Origin: Sulfopaludibacter sp035606355 | GTDB taxonomy: Bacteria; Acidobacteriota; Terriglobia; Bryobacterales; Bryobacteraceae | Assembly: GCA_035606355.1 (NCBI GenBank) | Contig: DATNFO010000057.1 | Location: forward strand, 1-41,901 | Length of the DNA: 41,901 nucleotides | Direction of reading: 5' to 3' | The notes under the pieces: generated by a model | The model's database searches: none | The model's input: the letters and a program-made list of their open reading frames with translations, nothing else | What the model was told of the DNA's origin: nothing | Translations under genes and position numbers: made by a program | Shown: in pieces, positions 25,772 to 34,734 of the stretch | Position numbering within the stretch: the stretch's first letter is position 1 | How the letters are laid out: the number at the start of each line of letters is the position of its first letter

Positions 25772-26764
25772 TCATCGGTCTATCTTCAAGTTAGTTAGTT
25801 GGAAGGTATTGGCCTCGGGTTCTATGGCGACGATCGCCAGCGACTTCCATTGCGCGGGGTCGAAACTTCCGTCGCCTTGGAAGTCGGCAAGTTTCAGATC
25901 CACGTGGAAACTCTCGTTACCTCCCGGCGGGTATATCGGGAGAGTAAATCTCGGTCCCTGGCCTCCGCCGGTCTTCTTCATTTCCAGCGCAATTACCAAC
26001 GTGCATTCCTCCTTTGACGCTACGTCGAAGGAGAGACGCGTGGGCGATGTTTGCGATGGCGCGACGCGACGCACCAGTAGATCGAGCTGGCCTTCGGTCT
26101 GTCGGTAGGCAGCTTCCACACCTCCCGGCAGCGGCTTCATCTTCATGCTTCCTAAAGCGATCCAACCGGTGTAAGCGGAGCCGGGGGGCGTCGAGAGAAT
26201 CTCGAACTCCTCGATCGCCACCGTATTGGGCTCGAGGCCTTCGTTATTCGGCAGGAACTGACTGAGATCGAAGAGGCCAATGCCTTCGACTGCGTCGAGG
26301 TCGAGCTTGCCGTCGGAGTCGACCGGGTCGCCCGCTCCGTCGGTGACGGTGAAATCCGCCGGGCTCAGTTCGATGGTTTGCATGGCGCCGCCGGGAACGG
26401 AGAACCACGCGGCGTAGTTCCCGCCTCCAGGCTTCTTTTCGGAAAGCAGCAGCGCGAATGCGGTTGGCCGGTCGCTGCGTAGACGAAGGCGAATCGTGCG
26501 GGCGCGATCGAAACCATTCGGGGCGCGGAGGATGGCTCCAGCGTGTTTTCCGGCGGCGCGTTCATACGAAAAAATAAGTTTTCCGGAGGTATCGCCGGCG
26601 CTGGGCGCGGCAGGCTCCACGCGCACTGTAGCGCCGTCGCCGATGGCCACCCAACCCTCGGTATCCGCTTGAAATTGCTGGCGGAACACCACGTCAGACG
26701 GCGTTTGAGCCACAGCGCCGGCGGCAGCCAGACAAAGGGTAACGAGCGCTCGAACCATATCCAT
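25772..26764 (-). CDS. secreted protein with two related beta-sandwich-like domains
   Basis: A 330-aa protein with a signal peptide (1-20). The mature part looks like an internal duplication: about 27-180 and 195-330 share a series of strands, a KKPGGGN or KKTGGGQ turn (FALLLSEKKPGGGNYAAWF against LVIALEMKKTGGGQGPRF), and a later DFT or DFQ segment before a Gly/Asp-rich loop. This resembles carbohydrate-binding or CIA30-like jelly rolls, but I cannot assign it. It converges on the response regulator gene with a 10-base gap and is divergent from the next gene across 36 bases. An internal ATG at 26758 is an alternative start. Confidence 0.65.
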   Translation of the reverse strand: MDMVRALVTLCLAAAGAVAQTPSDVVFRQQFQADTEGWVAIGDGATVRVEPAAPSAGDTSGKLIFSYERAAGKHAGAILRAPNGFDRARTIRLRLRSDRPTAFALLLSEKKPGGGNYAAWFSVPGGAMQTIELSPADFTVTDGAGDPVDSDGKLDLDAVEGIGLFDLSQFLPNNEGLEPNTVAIEEFEILSTPPGSAYTGWIALGSMKMKPLPGGVEAAYRQTEGQLDLLVRRVAPSQTSPTRLSFDVASKEECTLVIALEMKKTGGGQGPRFTLPIYPPGGNESFHVDLKLADFQGDGSFDPAQWKSLAIVAIEPEANTFQLTNLKIDR

Positions 26765-26800
26765 TCAGGGTAGCGGAATCGGCGGCCGCAAAGGGAGCGC

Positions 26801-27466
26801 GTGCCATCCTTCGGGCAGATGGACGCTGCGATTTTGCAATCTTTGAACGAACTGCTTGGGCTCGCGTTGGTGATGACGCTCGGCGGCCTTGCCGTGGCCG
26901 CTCTGACTCAGGGGACGGCGTTGGCGTCGCGCGCGCGTCGGCGGCATCTCTGTGCGGCGGTCGAACTATTGCTGGCCCGCGTGCAGGCCCCTCGCGACTC
27001 CGCGGCCAAGGTCATGCGCCATCCGATGGTGGGCAGCTCGCTGAGGTGCGTCGAACTGCTTCGTGTGCTGCTCGAAGTGTCTCCGGAAAGTTTGGGCATC
27101 GGCGTGGAGGATGCGCGGCTCCGATTGCGGGCGCTCGAGGCCGAACTAGCGCAGGGAGGAGTGGCGACCGCGCTCAAAGGAAACGCGGCAGCGGACCGAA
27201 TCTGCTGCGATTTCCCACGCGCGATGGAACGTGCGACCCGGCAGTATCGTTTCGAGACGCGCTGCATCGCCGCAGCGGCGGGTGCGGCGGCAGTTTGGGC
27301 GATGCGCCTCGATAGCCTCGATATTCTCGGGCGCGCCGCGCGCCTGCAGCGTGCGCCGGCTCATTGCGTGGGCATGGGGCTGGCTTGGATGTTAGTGAGT
27401 CTGGGAGCGCCGTTCTGGTACGACCGGGTCAAAGACTTGCTCCATCTTCGACCCGGCCGCGAATAA
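26801..27466 (+). CDS. membrane protein of unknown function
   Basis: A 221-aa protein with an N-terminal membrane segment (about 18-36, LGLALVMTLGGLAVAAL) and a long soluble helical part. Two hydrophobic stretches lie near the end: the first (CIAAAAGAAAVWAM) is weak and the second (GMGLAWMLVSLGAPFWYD) is strong. The end, GAPFWYDRVKDLLHLRPG, is seen in a wider set of bacterial hypothetical membrane proteins. GTG 26801 has GGGAG four bases upstream; ATG 26819 is the alternative. The function is unknown. Confidence 0.65.
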   Translation: MPSFGQMDAAILQSLNELLGLALVMTLGGLAVAALTQGTALASRARRRHLCAAVELLLARVQAPRDSAAKVMRHPMVGSSLRCVELLRVLLEVSPESLGIGVEDARLRLRALEAELAQGGVATALKGNAAADRICCDFPRAMERATRQYRFETRCIAAAAGAAAVWAMRLDSLDILGRAARLQRAPAHCVGMGLAWMLVSLGAPFWYDRVKDLLHLRPGRE

Positions 27467-27478
27467 AACAGGCAGGCG

Positions 27479-28012
27479 TTACTTCACGGTGAACGGAACG
27501 CTGGCGGAAACGTTTTCCCATTCCATGGTCAGCGTGCCGCGATTTCCATTGGCGGTGAGCGTGTACTTGAGCTGCTCGACGGGCGCGGAGGTCTTGCCCG
27601 TCTTCATAGGAACGCGGCCGAGGTCCTGCGACTTCTCATAGGTAGTGCCCCACTGTCCGGTCTGCTTATTGACGATCAGCTCGAACGCACCCGGTGTCGG
27701 CTGAATGTACAGCGTGTAATCGCCCTTCGGAACGCTCAGATTGCCGATGGTAAGATCGGCGTCCGTGTGCAGCGCGGTCGCATTATTCGCGCCGGCGCGC
27801 CACACGGGAGCGGTAGGATCTTTCGCGAGAATCCCATCGGGTCCCCAGATCGTGCGGCCGCGGACCGACGGGGCCGAATACTTGATTGAGATTTGCTTGC
27901 CGTTCACGGTTACCGATGCCGTCTCGGCGGGACTTGCAGGAGCCTTCCCCCCTTGGGCGAAGGCAGCGGTCGCGAGCACCGCAAGCAACAAGATTGAGTT
28001 CGATATGCGCAT
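27479..28012 (-). CDS. DUF2911-family secreted protein
   Basis: A 177-aa protein with a signal peptide (1-19, ending AAFAQ). It has the DUF2911 hallmarks: YSAPSVRGRTIWGPDG, WRAGANNATALHTDADLTIG, PKGDYTLYIQP, GQWGTTYEKSQDLGRV and a closing MEWENVSASVPF. The function of the family is unknown; members are exported and common in Bacteroidetes and Acidobacteria. It is divergent from the M20 peptidase across only 26 bases and may be transcribed from a promoter overlapping that of the peptidase. It converges on the preceding gene. Confidence 0.9.
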   Translation of the reverse strand: MRISNSILLLAVLATAAFAQGGKAPASPAETASVTVNGKQISIKYSAPSVRGRTIWGPDGILAKDPTAPVWRAGANNATALHTDADLTIGNLSVPKGDYTLYIQPTPGAFELIVNKQTGQWGTTYEKSQDLGRVPMKTGKTSAPVEQLKYTLTANGNRGTLTMEWENVSASVPFTVK

Positions 28013-28038
28013 AGTAGCGAGTATATAATGTCCGGCAC
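28013..28038. promoter_or_regulatory. 26-bp divergent promoter with overlapping -10 elements
   Basis: The plus-strand hexamer TATAAT (28024-28029) ends nine bases before ATG 28039. The minus-strand hexamer TATACT (28025 down to 28020) ends seven bases before ATG 28012. They share two positions in the near-palindrome AGTATATAATG. Neither start has a Shine-Dalgarno sequence. Confidence 0.5.
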
Positions 28039-29460
28039 ATGCTACTGAAGAGGCGATTTGCAGCCTTGACGGCGTTCGGCGCGACTATCCTTGCGGGTGC
28101 GGGGCTGGATGACGCCACGCGGCGGCTGGCGCGAGACATTTTTCAAGAGTTAATCGAAATCAACACCACCGATTCGGTAGGGAACGTCACGACCGCAGCC
28201 AACGCCATGTCCAAGCGCTTGCTGGATGCCGGGTTTGCACCGGCCGACGTGAAGGTGCTCGGGCCGAACGAACGGAAAGGCAATCTGGTGGCGCGCATAC
28301 ACGGGTCCGGCGCCGCGCGGCCGGTCCTGCTCATGGGCCATCTCGATGTAGTGGAAGCGCGCCCCGAGGATTGGACCACGGACCCGTTCCGCTTCCTCGA
28401 AAAGGACGGCTACTTCTACGGTCGCGGCACCCAGGACATGAAGGGCAACGATGCGGCTCTGGTCACCACCTTCATCCGGTTTAAGAAGGAAAATTACCGG
28501 CCCGATCGCGACCTCATCCTGGCGCTCACCGCGGACGAGGAAGGCGGCAAGTCCAATGGCGTGGAGTGGCTGCTGAAACAGCATCGCGACCTGGTGGATG
28601 CGGCATTCGCCATCAATGCGGATGCGGGCGGCGTCACGGGAGAGCACGGCAAGCCGGTGAACGTGGACGTGGAGGCGAGCGAAAAGCTGTACGCCGATTT
28701 TCAGGTGGTGGCGACCAATCCCGGCGGGCACAGTTCCCTGCCCCGGCCTGACAACGCGATTTACGAACTGACGGACGCGCTCGGCCGCCTGGAGCGGACG
28801 CCGTTCCCCGTCGAGTTGAACGCCGTCACGCGCACGTATTTCGAGCGGCGCGCCGCGCTGGAGCCCGCTCAGGTGAAGGCGGACATGAACGCAGTGCTAC
28901 ACAATCCTCCGGACCCCGCCGCGGTACAGCGTCTGAGCAAAGATCCGCGCTATAACTCCATGTTGCGGACCACGTGCGTGGCGACGCGGCTCAACGCCGG
29001 GCACGCCAACAATGCACTGCCGCAGATGGCTGAAGCGAACGTCAATTGCCGCATCCTGCCGGGCCATTCGCCCGCGGAGATCCGGGCGAAGCTGATGCAG
29101 GTGTTCGCCGATCCGAAGCTGACCGTCAAGTACGTGGACAATGCCGGCAGCATCGCCGCACGGCCGCCGGATTCGACCGGTTTTCCGCCGATCATGCCTC
29201 CCGCGGAAGTGCTGAAGCCGCTCGAGAAAGTGGCGGCGGAGATGTGGCCGGGAATCCCGGTCATCCCGGATATGGAGACAGGCGCCAGCGACAGCGTGTA
29301 TACCGTAGCGGCGCACATTCCAAGTTACGGAATCAACGGCCTTCTCATCGATCAGGACGATGTGCGGGCACATGGCAAAGACGAGCGGGTGCGGGTGGCC
29401 GATTATTACGGCGGCGTGGAGTTTTATTACCGCTACCTGCGGGCGTTGACGAGCCGGTAG
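28039..29460 (+). CDS. M20-family zinc peptidase
   Basis: A 473-aa protein with a short hydrophobic N-terminus (about 5-22) that may be an export signal. The dinuclear zinc site is visible: H101 and D103 (LLMGHLDVVE), D133 (GTQDMKGND), the catalytic E167 with E168 (TADEEGG), Asp in INADAGG, and a late His in DVRAHGKDERV. The dimerisation lid lies at about 215-330 (NPGGHSSLPRPDNAI). The family removes single residues from peptides or acylated amino acids. Its promoter overlaps that of the divergent DUF2911 gene. The next gene on the same strand begins 74 bases later with its own promoter. Confidence 0.92.
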   Translation: MLLKRRFAALTAFGATILAGAGLDDATRRLARDIFQELIEINTTDSVGNVTTAANAMSKRLLDAGFAPADVKVLGPNERKGNLVARIHGSGAARPVLLMGHLDVVEARPEDWTTDPFRFLEKDGYFYGRGTQDMKGNDAALVTTFIRFKKENYRPDRDLILALTADEEGGKSNGVEWLLKQHRDLVDAAFAINADAGGVTGEHGKPVNVDVEASEKLYADFQVVATNPGGHSSLPRPDNAIYELTDALGRLERTPFPVELNAVTRTYFERRAALEPAQVKADMNAVLHNPPDPAAVQRLSKDPRYNSMLRTTCVATRLNAGHANNALPQMAEANVNCRILPGHSPAEIRAKLMQVFADPKLTVKYVDNAGSIAARPPDSTGFPPIMPPAEVLKPLEKVAAEMWPGIPVIPDMETGASDSVYTVAAHIPSYGINGLLIDQDDVRAHGKDERVRVADYYGGVEFYYRYLRALTSR

Positions 29461-29505
29461 CGGGCGAAATTGAACAGTTTCGCCTAGGCGATGGACGTTA
29501 GGCCT

Positions 29506-29514
29506 TGTTATAAT
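29506..29514 (+). promoter_or_regulatory. predicted extended -10 of the caspase operon
   Basis: TG, one base, TATAAT at 29509-29514 is a perfect extended -10. Transcription would start near 29521, giving a leader of about 14 bases with no Shine-Dalgarno sequence before ATG 29535. No good -35 is seen. Confidence 0.5.
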
Positions 29515-29534
29515 CTTAGACCTCCAGTTTAGCC

Positions 29535-31916
29535 ATGCGTTTATTACGGCATTACGCGCTTCTTGCGTTTGTATCCGCCGGCGTGTCCCTTCACGCCGCC
29601 ATCGTGGTCACCAAAACGGCACAGGGGTACCAGTTCGCCGACGCCACATCCATCGTCGTCAACGGCAAAGACAAGGTACTGAGCACGGGCAAGCAGGCTA
29701 AACCAGCCGTTCCCCTCAATAAGCTGCCAAACACTCACCTTACGGGCACTGTCCTGAAAGACGCCGATGCCGGGTCGCTGGGCTTATATGCCGACGGCAT
29801 GGAGTACATTTTGCCGGAGGGGCTGCCTAAAACCACCGCTCCGGATCCGGCCGAGATTTGGAAATCCGCGCGAGTCTCCTATAAGAAGTCGGCCAACGAC
29901 AAAACTCCGACCGACGTACCGGCAACGGAATTCGTCGCCTTTCTGCCGGGCGGCACGGAAGAACTCGCGCATCTTTGCCGCGATGAGCGCCAACTCGAAA
30001 CCATCGGCGGCAAAGGTAAGGCGTTCGCCACGGAAATGGAGTTGATGGCCGCCGTCGCGCGCGCATATCCCACAGATGCCGCCGTGGCGAAGCTGGAACG
30101 ATTTGTCGAACAAGCCATGCGGCAGCGCTACGACGACTTCGAAAAAGGCGCGGCCGGGCTGGACGTGTTGCAAGAGGCGCTGAAGATTTCCGAACTCTCG
30201 GCGGCGGTTTACCCGAAGTCGGCCGAGCAGGAGAAACTGCGGACCGCTTTGAGCAATCGGAAGGCGTGGCTGGACCGCCGGGTGGCCGTGCTGCGCGCGC
30301 TCTCCGCCGGTAAAGAATGGGATGCATTCCTGCTGGCTGACAAGGACTTCGAGGCGTACCGGCACTCCTTTCCGGAGATGGTCAAGATGCACACCGATGC
30401 GCTGACCGCCAGCCTGCAACTGCACCGGCAAAACGGAGAAGTACGGTTTAAAGAAAATGAGTTCGGAACCGCCTGGCGCGAATTTCGGATCGCCAGCATG
30501 CGGCAGCCGTCGGATAAAGTGCTGCAGACGAACACTTCGATGGCGTGGACGGATTATTCGCGGCAGGTCGCGATCGACGCTCAGGGCAAGCAGAAGCAAC
30601 TGACCGCGGGTCAGCGCGAAGCCATCAAACAGGCGCTTCTTTTCGCCAGGAACTATAAGACCGCCGGCAAGTTGGATGAGGCGCTGAAGAGCGTCAACGA
30701 TGCCGAGGGCATCGATGCGGATGCGCTGCAAGTGCTGCTGACGAAGGCCGAGGTGCTGGGCGCACAGCACGAATTCAATCGGGCGATGGCCGCGTTGGAT
30801 GCCTATGACCTGCGCGCCGTCAACGAGGAGAGGGACCCCGCGGGCAAACTTCGCGCGCAGTTGCTGTATGAGCGCACGAGCATGCTGGCGGATGTGAAAG
30901 TGGAGTTTCAAAAGGCCTGGGCGGAATCCAGCTTTCACAAAGCGTACGCGGCCGCGCTGAAGGGCCTCAGGGCGAAGGATGACGATGCGGACTTCCTTTA
31001 CGGAGCGGGATTGACCGCTGTCATTCTGCGGAAGCCGGAGGATGGGCGCAACTTCTTCAAAAAGTATTTGGAGGCTGCGAACACACTGGACGCCAACGCG
31101 GAACAGCGCGTCAAAGTGCGGGCGCTGCTCGGCACAATTGTCAGCAAGCCGCCCGAGAGCGGAGCGCCGAACTGGCTTTCCGGAAAGCAACTTCCGCCGA
31201 ACGTTTATTACTGCCCCGCGAGCCTGGCGTTCCAAACTCATATCGACCGCGTCGAAGCTTCGGGAAAAATGAAAGTGGCGTTTGATTGGAATGGCGACCG
31301 GCTGAAATCCATTGCGCCGTCATTCGAGAAGGCGGACAAGGCCACGGGAGAGCGCAAGATCACGTTTGCGTATGCGGCGAACCTGCCGCAAGTGGCTAAC
31401 GCGGGATACGACGATGGCGTTCGATCCGGCAATCCCGACAATCCGGACGAATTCGTGAAGCAATCACCCGTGGTGCTGGAGAATAACCCGTTCATCGATC
31501 CGGCCGCGATTCAGCGGTTCACAGGGAAGACCGTCGCTATCGGCATCGCCGGGAACCGCTTCTTCGACCCGTTTGTGTGGGACAAGATTCATTACTTTCA
31601 ACTCACGTATGACGGTCAGGGGCGCGTGAGTGAAGCGCGGGAAATGGCGACTCCGAATTCGGCTCCGGGCGACTTCCTGGTGCGCTTCGAATGGGACGGC
31701 CAGCAACTCGACAGCATCACCGCTTACGAAGGCAAAAACAAAATCTACCAGCGGGACATGCAATACGAGGATGGCCGCTTGGTGGCCGAAGAGATCCAGG
31801 CCCAAGGCAAGACGTCACACACCAAATACGTGTACAACGGCGGACGCATGGTATCGGCGACGACCGAACGCAACAACGGGCTGGACGACCGGTCGCGTCA
31901 GGTTTTCTTCCGGTAG
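29535..31916 (+). CDS. large secreted helical/TPR-like protein, first gene of the caspase operon
   Basis: A 793-aa protein with a signal peptide (1-22). Residues 25-110 are beta-rich (YQFADATSIVVNGKDKVL). Residues 140-530 are helical with TPR-like spacing (AWREFRIASMRQPSDKVLQ, LLTKAEVLGAQHEFNRAMAA). The last 200 residues contain YD-repeat-like strands (FQLTYDGQGRVSEAREM, YVYNGGRMVSATTERN). I do not recognise a named family. It lies 10 bases before the caspase gene in the same direction. It could be a scaffold or substrate for that protease; this is inference. Confidence 0.7.
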   Translation: MRLLRHYALLAFVSAGVSLHAAIVVTKTAQGYQFADATSIVVNGKDKVLSTGKQAKPAVPLNKLPNTHLTGTVLKDADAGSLGLYADGMEYILPEGLPKTTAPDPAEIWKSARVSYKKSANDKTPTDVPATEFVAFLPGGTEELAHLCRDERQLETIGGKGKAFATEMELMAAVARAYPTDAAVAKLERFVEQAMRQRYDDFEKGAAGLDVLQEALKISELSAAVYPKSAEQEKLRTALSNRKAWLDRRVAVLRALSAGKEWDAFLLADKDFEAYRHSFPEMVKMHTDALTASLQLHRQNGEVRFKENEFGTAWREFRIASMRQPSDKVLQTNTSMAWTDYSRQVAIDAQGKQKQLTAGQREAIKQALLFARNYKTAGKLDEALKSVNDAEGIDADALQVLLTKAEVLGAQHEFNRAMAALDAYDLRAVNEERDPAGKLRAQLLYERTSMLADVKVEFQKAWAESSFHKAYAAALKGLRAKDDDADFLYGAGLTAVILRKPEDGRNFFKKYLEAANTLDANAEQRVKVRALLGTIVSKPPESGAPNWLSGKQLPPNVYYCPASLAFQTHIDRVEASGKMKVAFDWNGDRLKSIAPSFEKADKATGERKITFAYAANLPQVANAGYDDGVRSGNPDNPDEFVKQSPVVLENNPFIDPAAIQRFTGKTVAIGIAGNRFFDPFVWDKIHYFQLTYDGQGRVSEAREMATPNSAPGDFLVRFEWDGQQLDSITAYEGKNKIYQRDMQYEDGRLVAEEIQAQGKTSHTKYVYNGGRMVSATTERNNGLDDRSRQVFFR

Positions 31917-31926
31917 GAGATTGGCC

Positions 31927-33609
31927 ATGAAGCTTTTGACGAAACTTATCCTGCTGCCGGCGCTTGCCGCGGCGCTATTGGCCGCCGCACCGCAAGAGGA
32001 AGGAAAACGGGTTGCGCTGATCATCGGCAACAATTCCTACAGCATCAGTCCGCTGCAAAACGCCGTGAATGATGCGCGCGCAATGGACAAAGCGCTGCGC
32101 GACGCCGGCTTCAAAACGATTCTGAAGGAGAACGCGTCGAAGGCCGACATGGAAGAAGCGCTTGCCGATTTCGTGGCACAGCTTGGTCCGGACGATACGG
32201 CGCTATTCTTCTACGCGGGGCACGGGCTGCAGATTGAGAACGAGAACTTTCTGGTGCCGGTGGATTTCGAGGCCGCGGACACAGTCATCCGCGCGAAGCT
32301 GCGATGCTTTTCGATGTCGCTCCTGATCGATATGCTCAAGAACCGGCCGAAGCGCAGCATCGTGATTCTGGATGCGTGCCGCAGCAATCCGGTGGCTACC
32401 TCCAACGCGCTGCAAGGTGGGCTCGCGCAGCCGCAGAATCCCGGCAAGGAGATGTACATCGCGTTTTCCACGGGCCCGGGGCAGGTGGCCGCGGACAATC
32501 CGAACGGCCGGAATAGCTGGTTTTCGGAGGCGCTCTCGGAAACCGTCGCGCAGCCCGGGTTGACGCTGGAAGACGTGTTGACGCGGGTGCGGGCGCGAGT
32601 TTCCAATGAGACGGAAGGACGGCAGCTTCCGTGGTCGCTCTCCAGCCTCACCACGAAGTTCTACTTCCATCCGCCGCTGAACGGCGGGGCGGAAACGGAT
32701 TCGACGGCGGCGGAGCGCTGGATGGAAGAAGCGCGGCGCCGCGAACAGCGCGAGGAGTGGCCGGAGGCCATTGAATTGGTGAATCGCGTGATTGCGCGCA
32801 AGCCCGGCGGAACACTGGAAGCCACCGCGACGGCGAAGCTGCCCTATCTGGAAGCGCGACGCGACGCTCAGGTGAAGTTCGATGCCTCGGACTTCGCCGC
32901 GGCCGCGCAGCTTTACGAGAAGGCGGTCAAGCTGGATCCGTTCGCCTCGGATGCCGCATTTCAGGGTCTGAACAGCTATCTGGTGAACGATCAATTGCCG
33001 GAAGCTCTGCGCATGATCCACGACATTCGCATTCACGGAACGAGCGCATCCATCGCGAAAGTGAACGCCATGCTGGATCAACTGGCAGTGGTACTCCCGG
33101 CCGCGGGAGCGGAGCTGAAAGCGGGAATACCGCAGCCTCCCCCCATCGACGAAGTATTCGGCGGATATCATTTCGGCACGCCCGACTATGCGGCGGCGGG
33201 CCGTTTTCTGCAGACCGCGCCGGTAGACGTCTCCAAGTGGGTGAAGGAAGTGAACGCCGCCAATCCTCCACCTGCTCCACCGCCAATATTGACCGCCGAA
33301 CAAACGGCGGCGATCTCGCAGGTCTTGAAAGACGTGCTGCACCTGGAAGTCGTGCCCTCCACGGAAACCCGCGACATCCTCATCCGCAAGCTGCCGACGC
33401 AGGAATACGGTTTTGTGCAACTGGATGGTCCGCAGGGGAACACGCCCGTGGTTTTCGACGGCAAGACCATCGCGCAGCAGATGCCGGCCAAGCTGCAATT
33501 GCCGGTCGGCAAATACTCCCTTCGGTCGGTGAAAGACGGGCAGGTGCTTTTCGAACTGCCGCTGGAAGTCAAGCCGATGGCGAATCAGGTTGTGACGGTA
33601 AAGCAGTAA
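31927..33609 (+). CDS. secreted caspase-fold (C14) protease with TPR-like and PEGA-like regions
   Basis: A 560-aa exported protein; ATG 31927 has GGAG about 8 bases upstream. Signal peptide 1-20. The caspase p20-like domain (about 27-250) shows KRVALIIGNNSY, the catalytic His99 in FFYAGHG and Cys151 in ILDACRSNP, so the dyad is intact. The middle (about 255-400) has TPR-like helices with EEWPEAIELVNRVI and DFAAAAQLYEKAVKLDP. The C-terminus (about 470-560) is a beta-rich segment with LPVGKYSLRSVKDG, like a PEGA domain. Bacterial caspases usually cut after Arg or Lys; the target is unknown. It is flanked by two secreted helical genes in one operon. Confidence 0.9.
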   Translation: MKLLTKLILLPALAAALLAAAPQEEGKRVALIIGNNSYSISPLQNAVNDARAMDKALRDAGFKTILKENASKADMEEALADFVAQLGPDDTALFFYAGHGLQIENENFLVPVDFEAADTVIRAKLRCFSMSLLIDMLKNRPKRSIVILDACRSNPVATSNALQGGLAQPQNPGKEMYIAFSTGPGQVAADNPNGRNSWFSEALSETVAQPGLTLEDVLTRVRARVSNETEGRQLPWSLSSLTTKFYFHPPLNGGAETDSTAAERWMEEARRREQREEWPEAIELVNRVIARKPGGTLEATATAKLPYLEARRDAQVKFDASDFAAAAQLYEKAVKLDPFASDAAFQGLNSYLVNDQLPEALRMIHDIRIHGTSASIAKVNAMLDQLAVVLPAAGAELKAGIPQPPPIDEVFGGYHFGTPDYAAAGRFLQTAPVDVSKWVKEVNAANPPPAPPPILTAEQTAAISQVLKDVLHLEVVPSTETRDILIRKLPTQEYGFVQLDGPQGNTPVVFDGKTIAQQMPAKLQLPVGKYSLRSVKDGQVLFELPLEVKPMANQVVTVKQ

Positions 33610-33612
33610 CCC

Positions 33613-34731
33613 ATGAAACGGACCATACTCATCGCCGCTCTTGTGTCGGCGCCCCTGTTCGGGGCTGCATGGACCGATCGCGCGGAATACGATCTCGTTC
33701 TCAATGTGAAGAACGAAGCCATTCCGCAGAAGCAGATTGCGCTCCTCGACCAATGGAAAGCGAAGTACCCGAAGAGCGAACTTCGGCAGATCCGCTGCGA
33801 GTTGTACCTCTCGGCCTATCAGTCGGTGGGTAACTCCGCGGGCATGCTGGATGTGAGCAGGGAGATGCTCGCCGATGATCCCAATACGCCTGTGGGAATC
33901 TACTGGCTCACGGTGCTGACTCCCGCCGCGAAAAAACAGTCGCCGGAATTGTGGGATGCGGCGGAGAAAGCCGCGCGCCGCCTGCTCGCCGCAAAAAAGA
34001 CGGACCAGGAGGAACTCCTGGCGCACCGCACGCTGGGTTGGGTGCGCTGGCAATCCGGCGATTATGCGGGCGCGGAACAGGAACTGACAGCCGCCGTGAA
34101 GCTGGACGCCAAGAGCGCGGAGCTCGCATCGTGGCTGGGCCTCGTGCTTGGGCTCGAAAAACGCCCGGAAAAGCAGGTTCCCGCCCTATGGCAACTCGCG
34201 CGCGCCTCTTCCGTGCGGCAGATGAACACGCTGCTGGAGCAGGTCTACACGTCCTATCACGGCGAACCTGACGGCTTGGATGCGCTGAAGACCGCGGCTG
34301 CTGCGAGTCCGTTTCCGCCGGACGGCTTCAACATCGAATCGGCCGCGGTGATCGCCGCGCGGCGTGCGGAGGAGGAATTGAACCGCACCAATCCGGAACT
34401 GGCCGCATGGCTGCGCATTCGCAAGCAACTGGAATCCGCCGAGGGCGACAAGTATTTCGCCGAGACGCTGAAGGCGGTGCCGCTTCCGAAGCTGAAGGGC
34501 ACGGTAGTGCGATGCAATCCCGCGAAGCGTCCCACGGAGGTTGTGTTGTCGATGAACACTCCGGGCGCGGAAGACGTGACGTTGAAATTCGATTCGCCGA
34601 TGGCCACGGCGGCGGATGAAGGAACCGTGCTCGAGTTCGGCGACGCCTTCGCGGACAGCTTCACCCGGTCGCCGTTCGGCCTGACCGTAATGATCACCAA
34701 GGACAAAGTGAGCGGCTGGCCCGAGAAATAA
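33613..34731 (+). CDS. secreted TPR-like protein, third gene of the caspase operon
   Basis: A 372-aa protein with a signal peptide (1-18, ending LFGAA). Helical repeats run through about 25-290, for example AHRTLGWVRWQSGDYAGAEQELTAA, which has clear TPR spacing. The last 80 residues are beta-rich (KGTVVRCNPAKRPTEVVLSM, VTLKFDSPM). No enzyme motif is visible. It begins 3 bases after the caspase stop codon, so it is almost certainly cotranslated. A role in presenting substrates to the caspase, or in anchoring it, is inferred. Confidence 0.7.
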   Translation: MKRTILIAALVSAPLFGAAWTDRAEYDLVLNVKNEAIPQKQIALLDQWKAKYPKSELRQIRCELYLSAYQSVGNSAGMLDVSREMLADDPNTPVGIYWLTVLTPAAKKQSPELWDAAEKAARRLLAAKKTDQEELLAHRTLGWVRWQSGDYAGAEQELTAAVKLDAKSAELASWLGLVLGLEKRPEKQVPALWQLARASSVRQMNTLLEQVYTSYHGEPDGLDALKTAAAASPFPPDGFNIESAAVIAARRAEEELNRTNPELAAWLRIRKQLESAEGDKYFAETLKAVPLPKLKGTVVRCNPAKRPTEVVLSMNTPGAEDVTLKFDSPMATAADEGTVLEFGDAFADSFTRSPFGLTVMITKDKVSGWPEK

Positions 34732-34734
34732 GGT

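Noticed and set aside
31630..31926. Upstream extension of the caspase frame
   Set aside because: It lies inside the preceding gene and reads as basic shadow; the signal peptide begins at 31927.
32203..34053. 616-codon minus-strand frame opposite the caspase gene and the next gene
   Set aside because: Arg/His-rich shadow with no signature; the plus-strand genes have catalytic motifs and ribosome sites.
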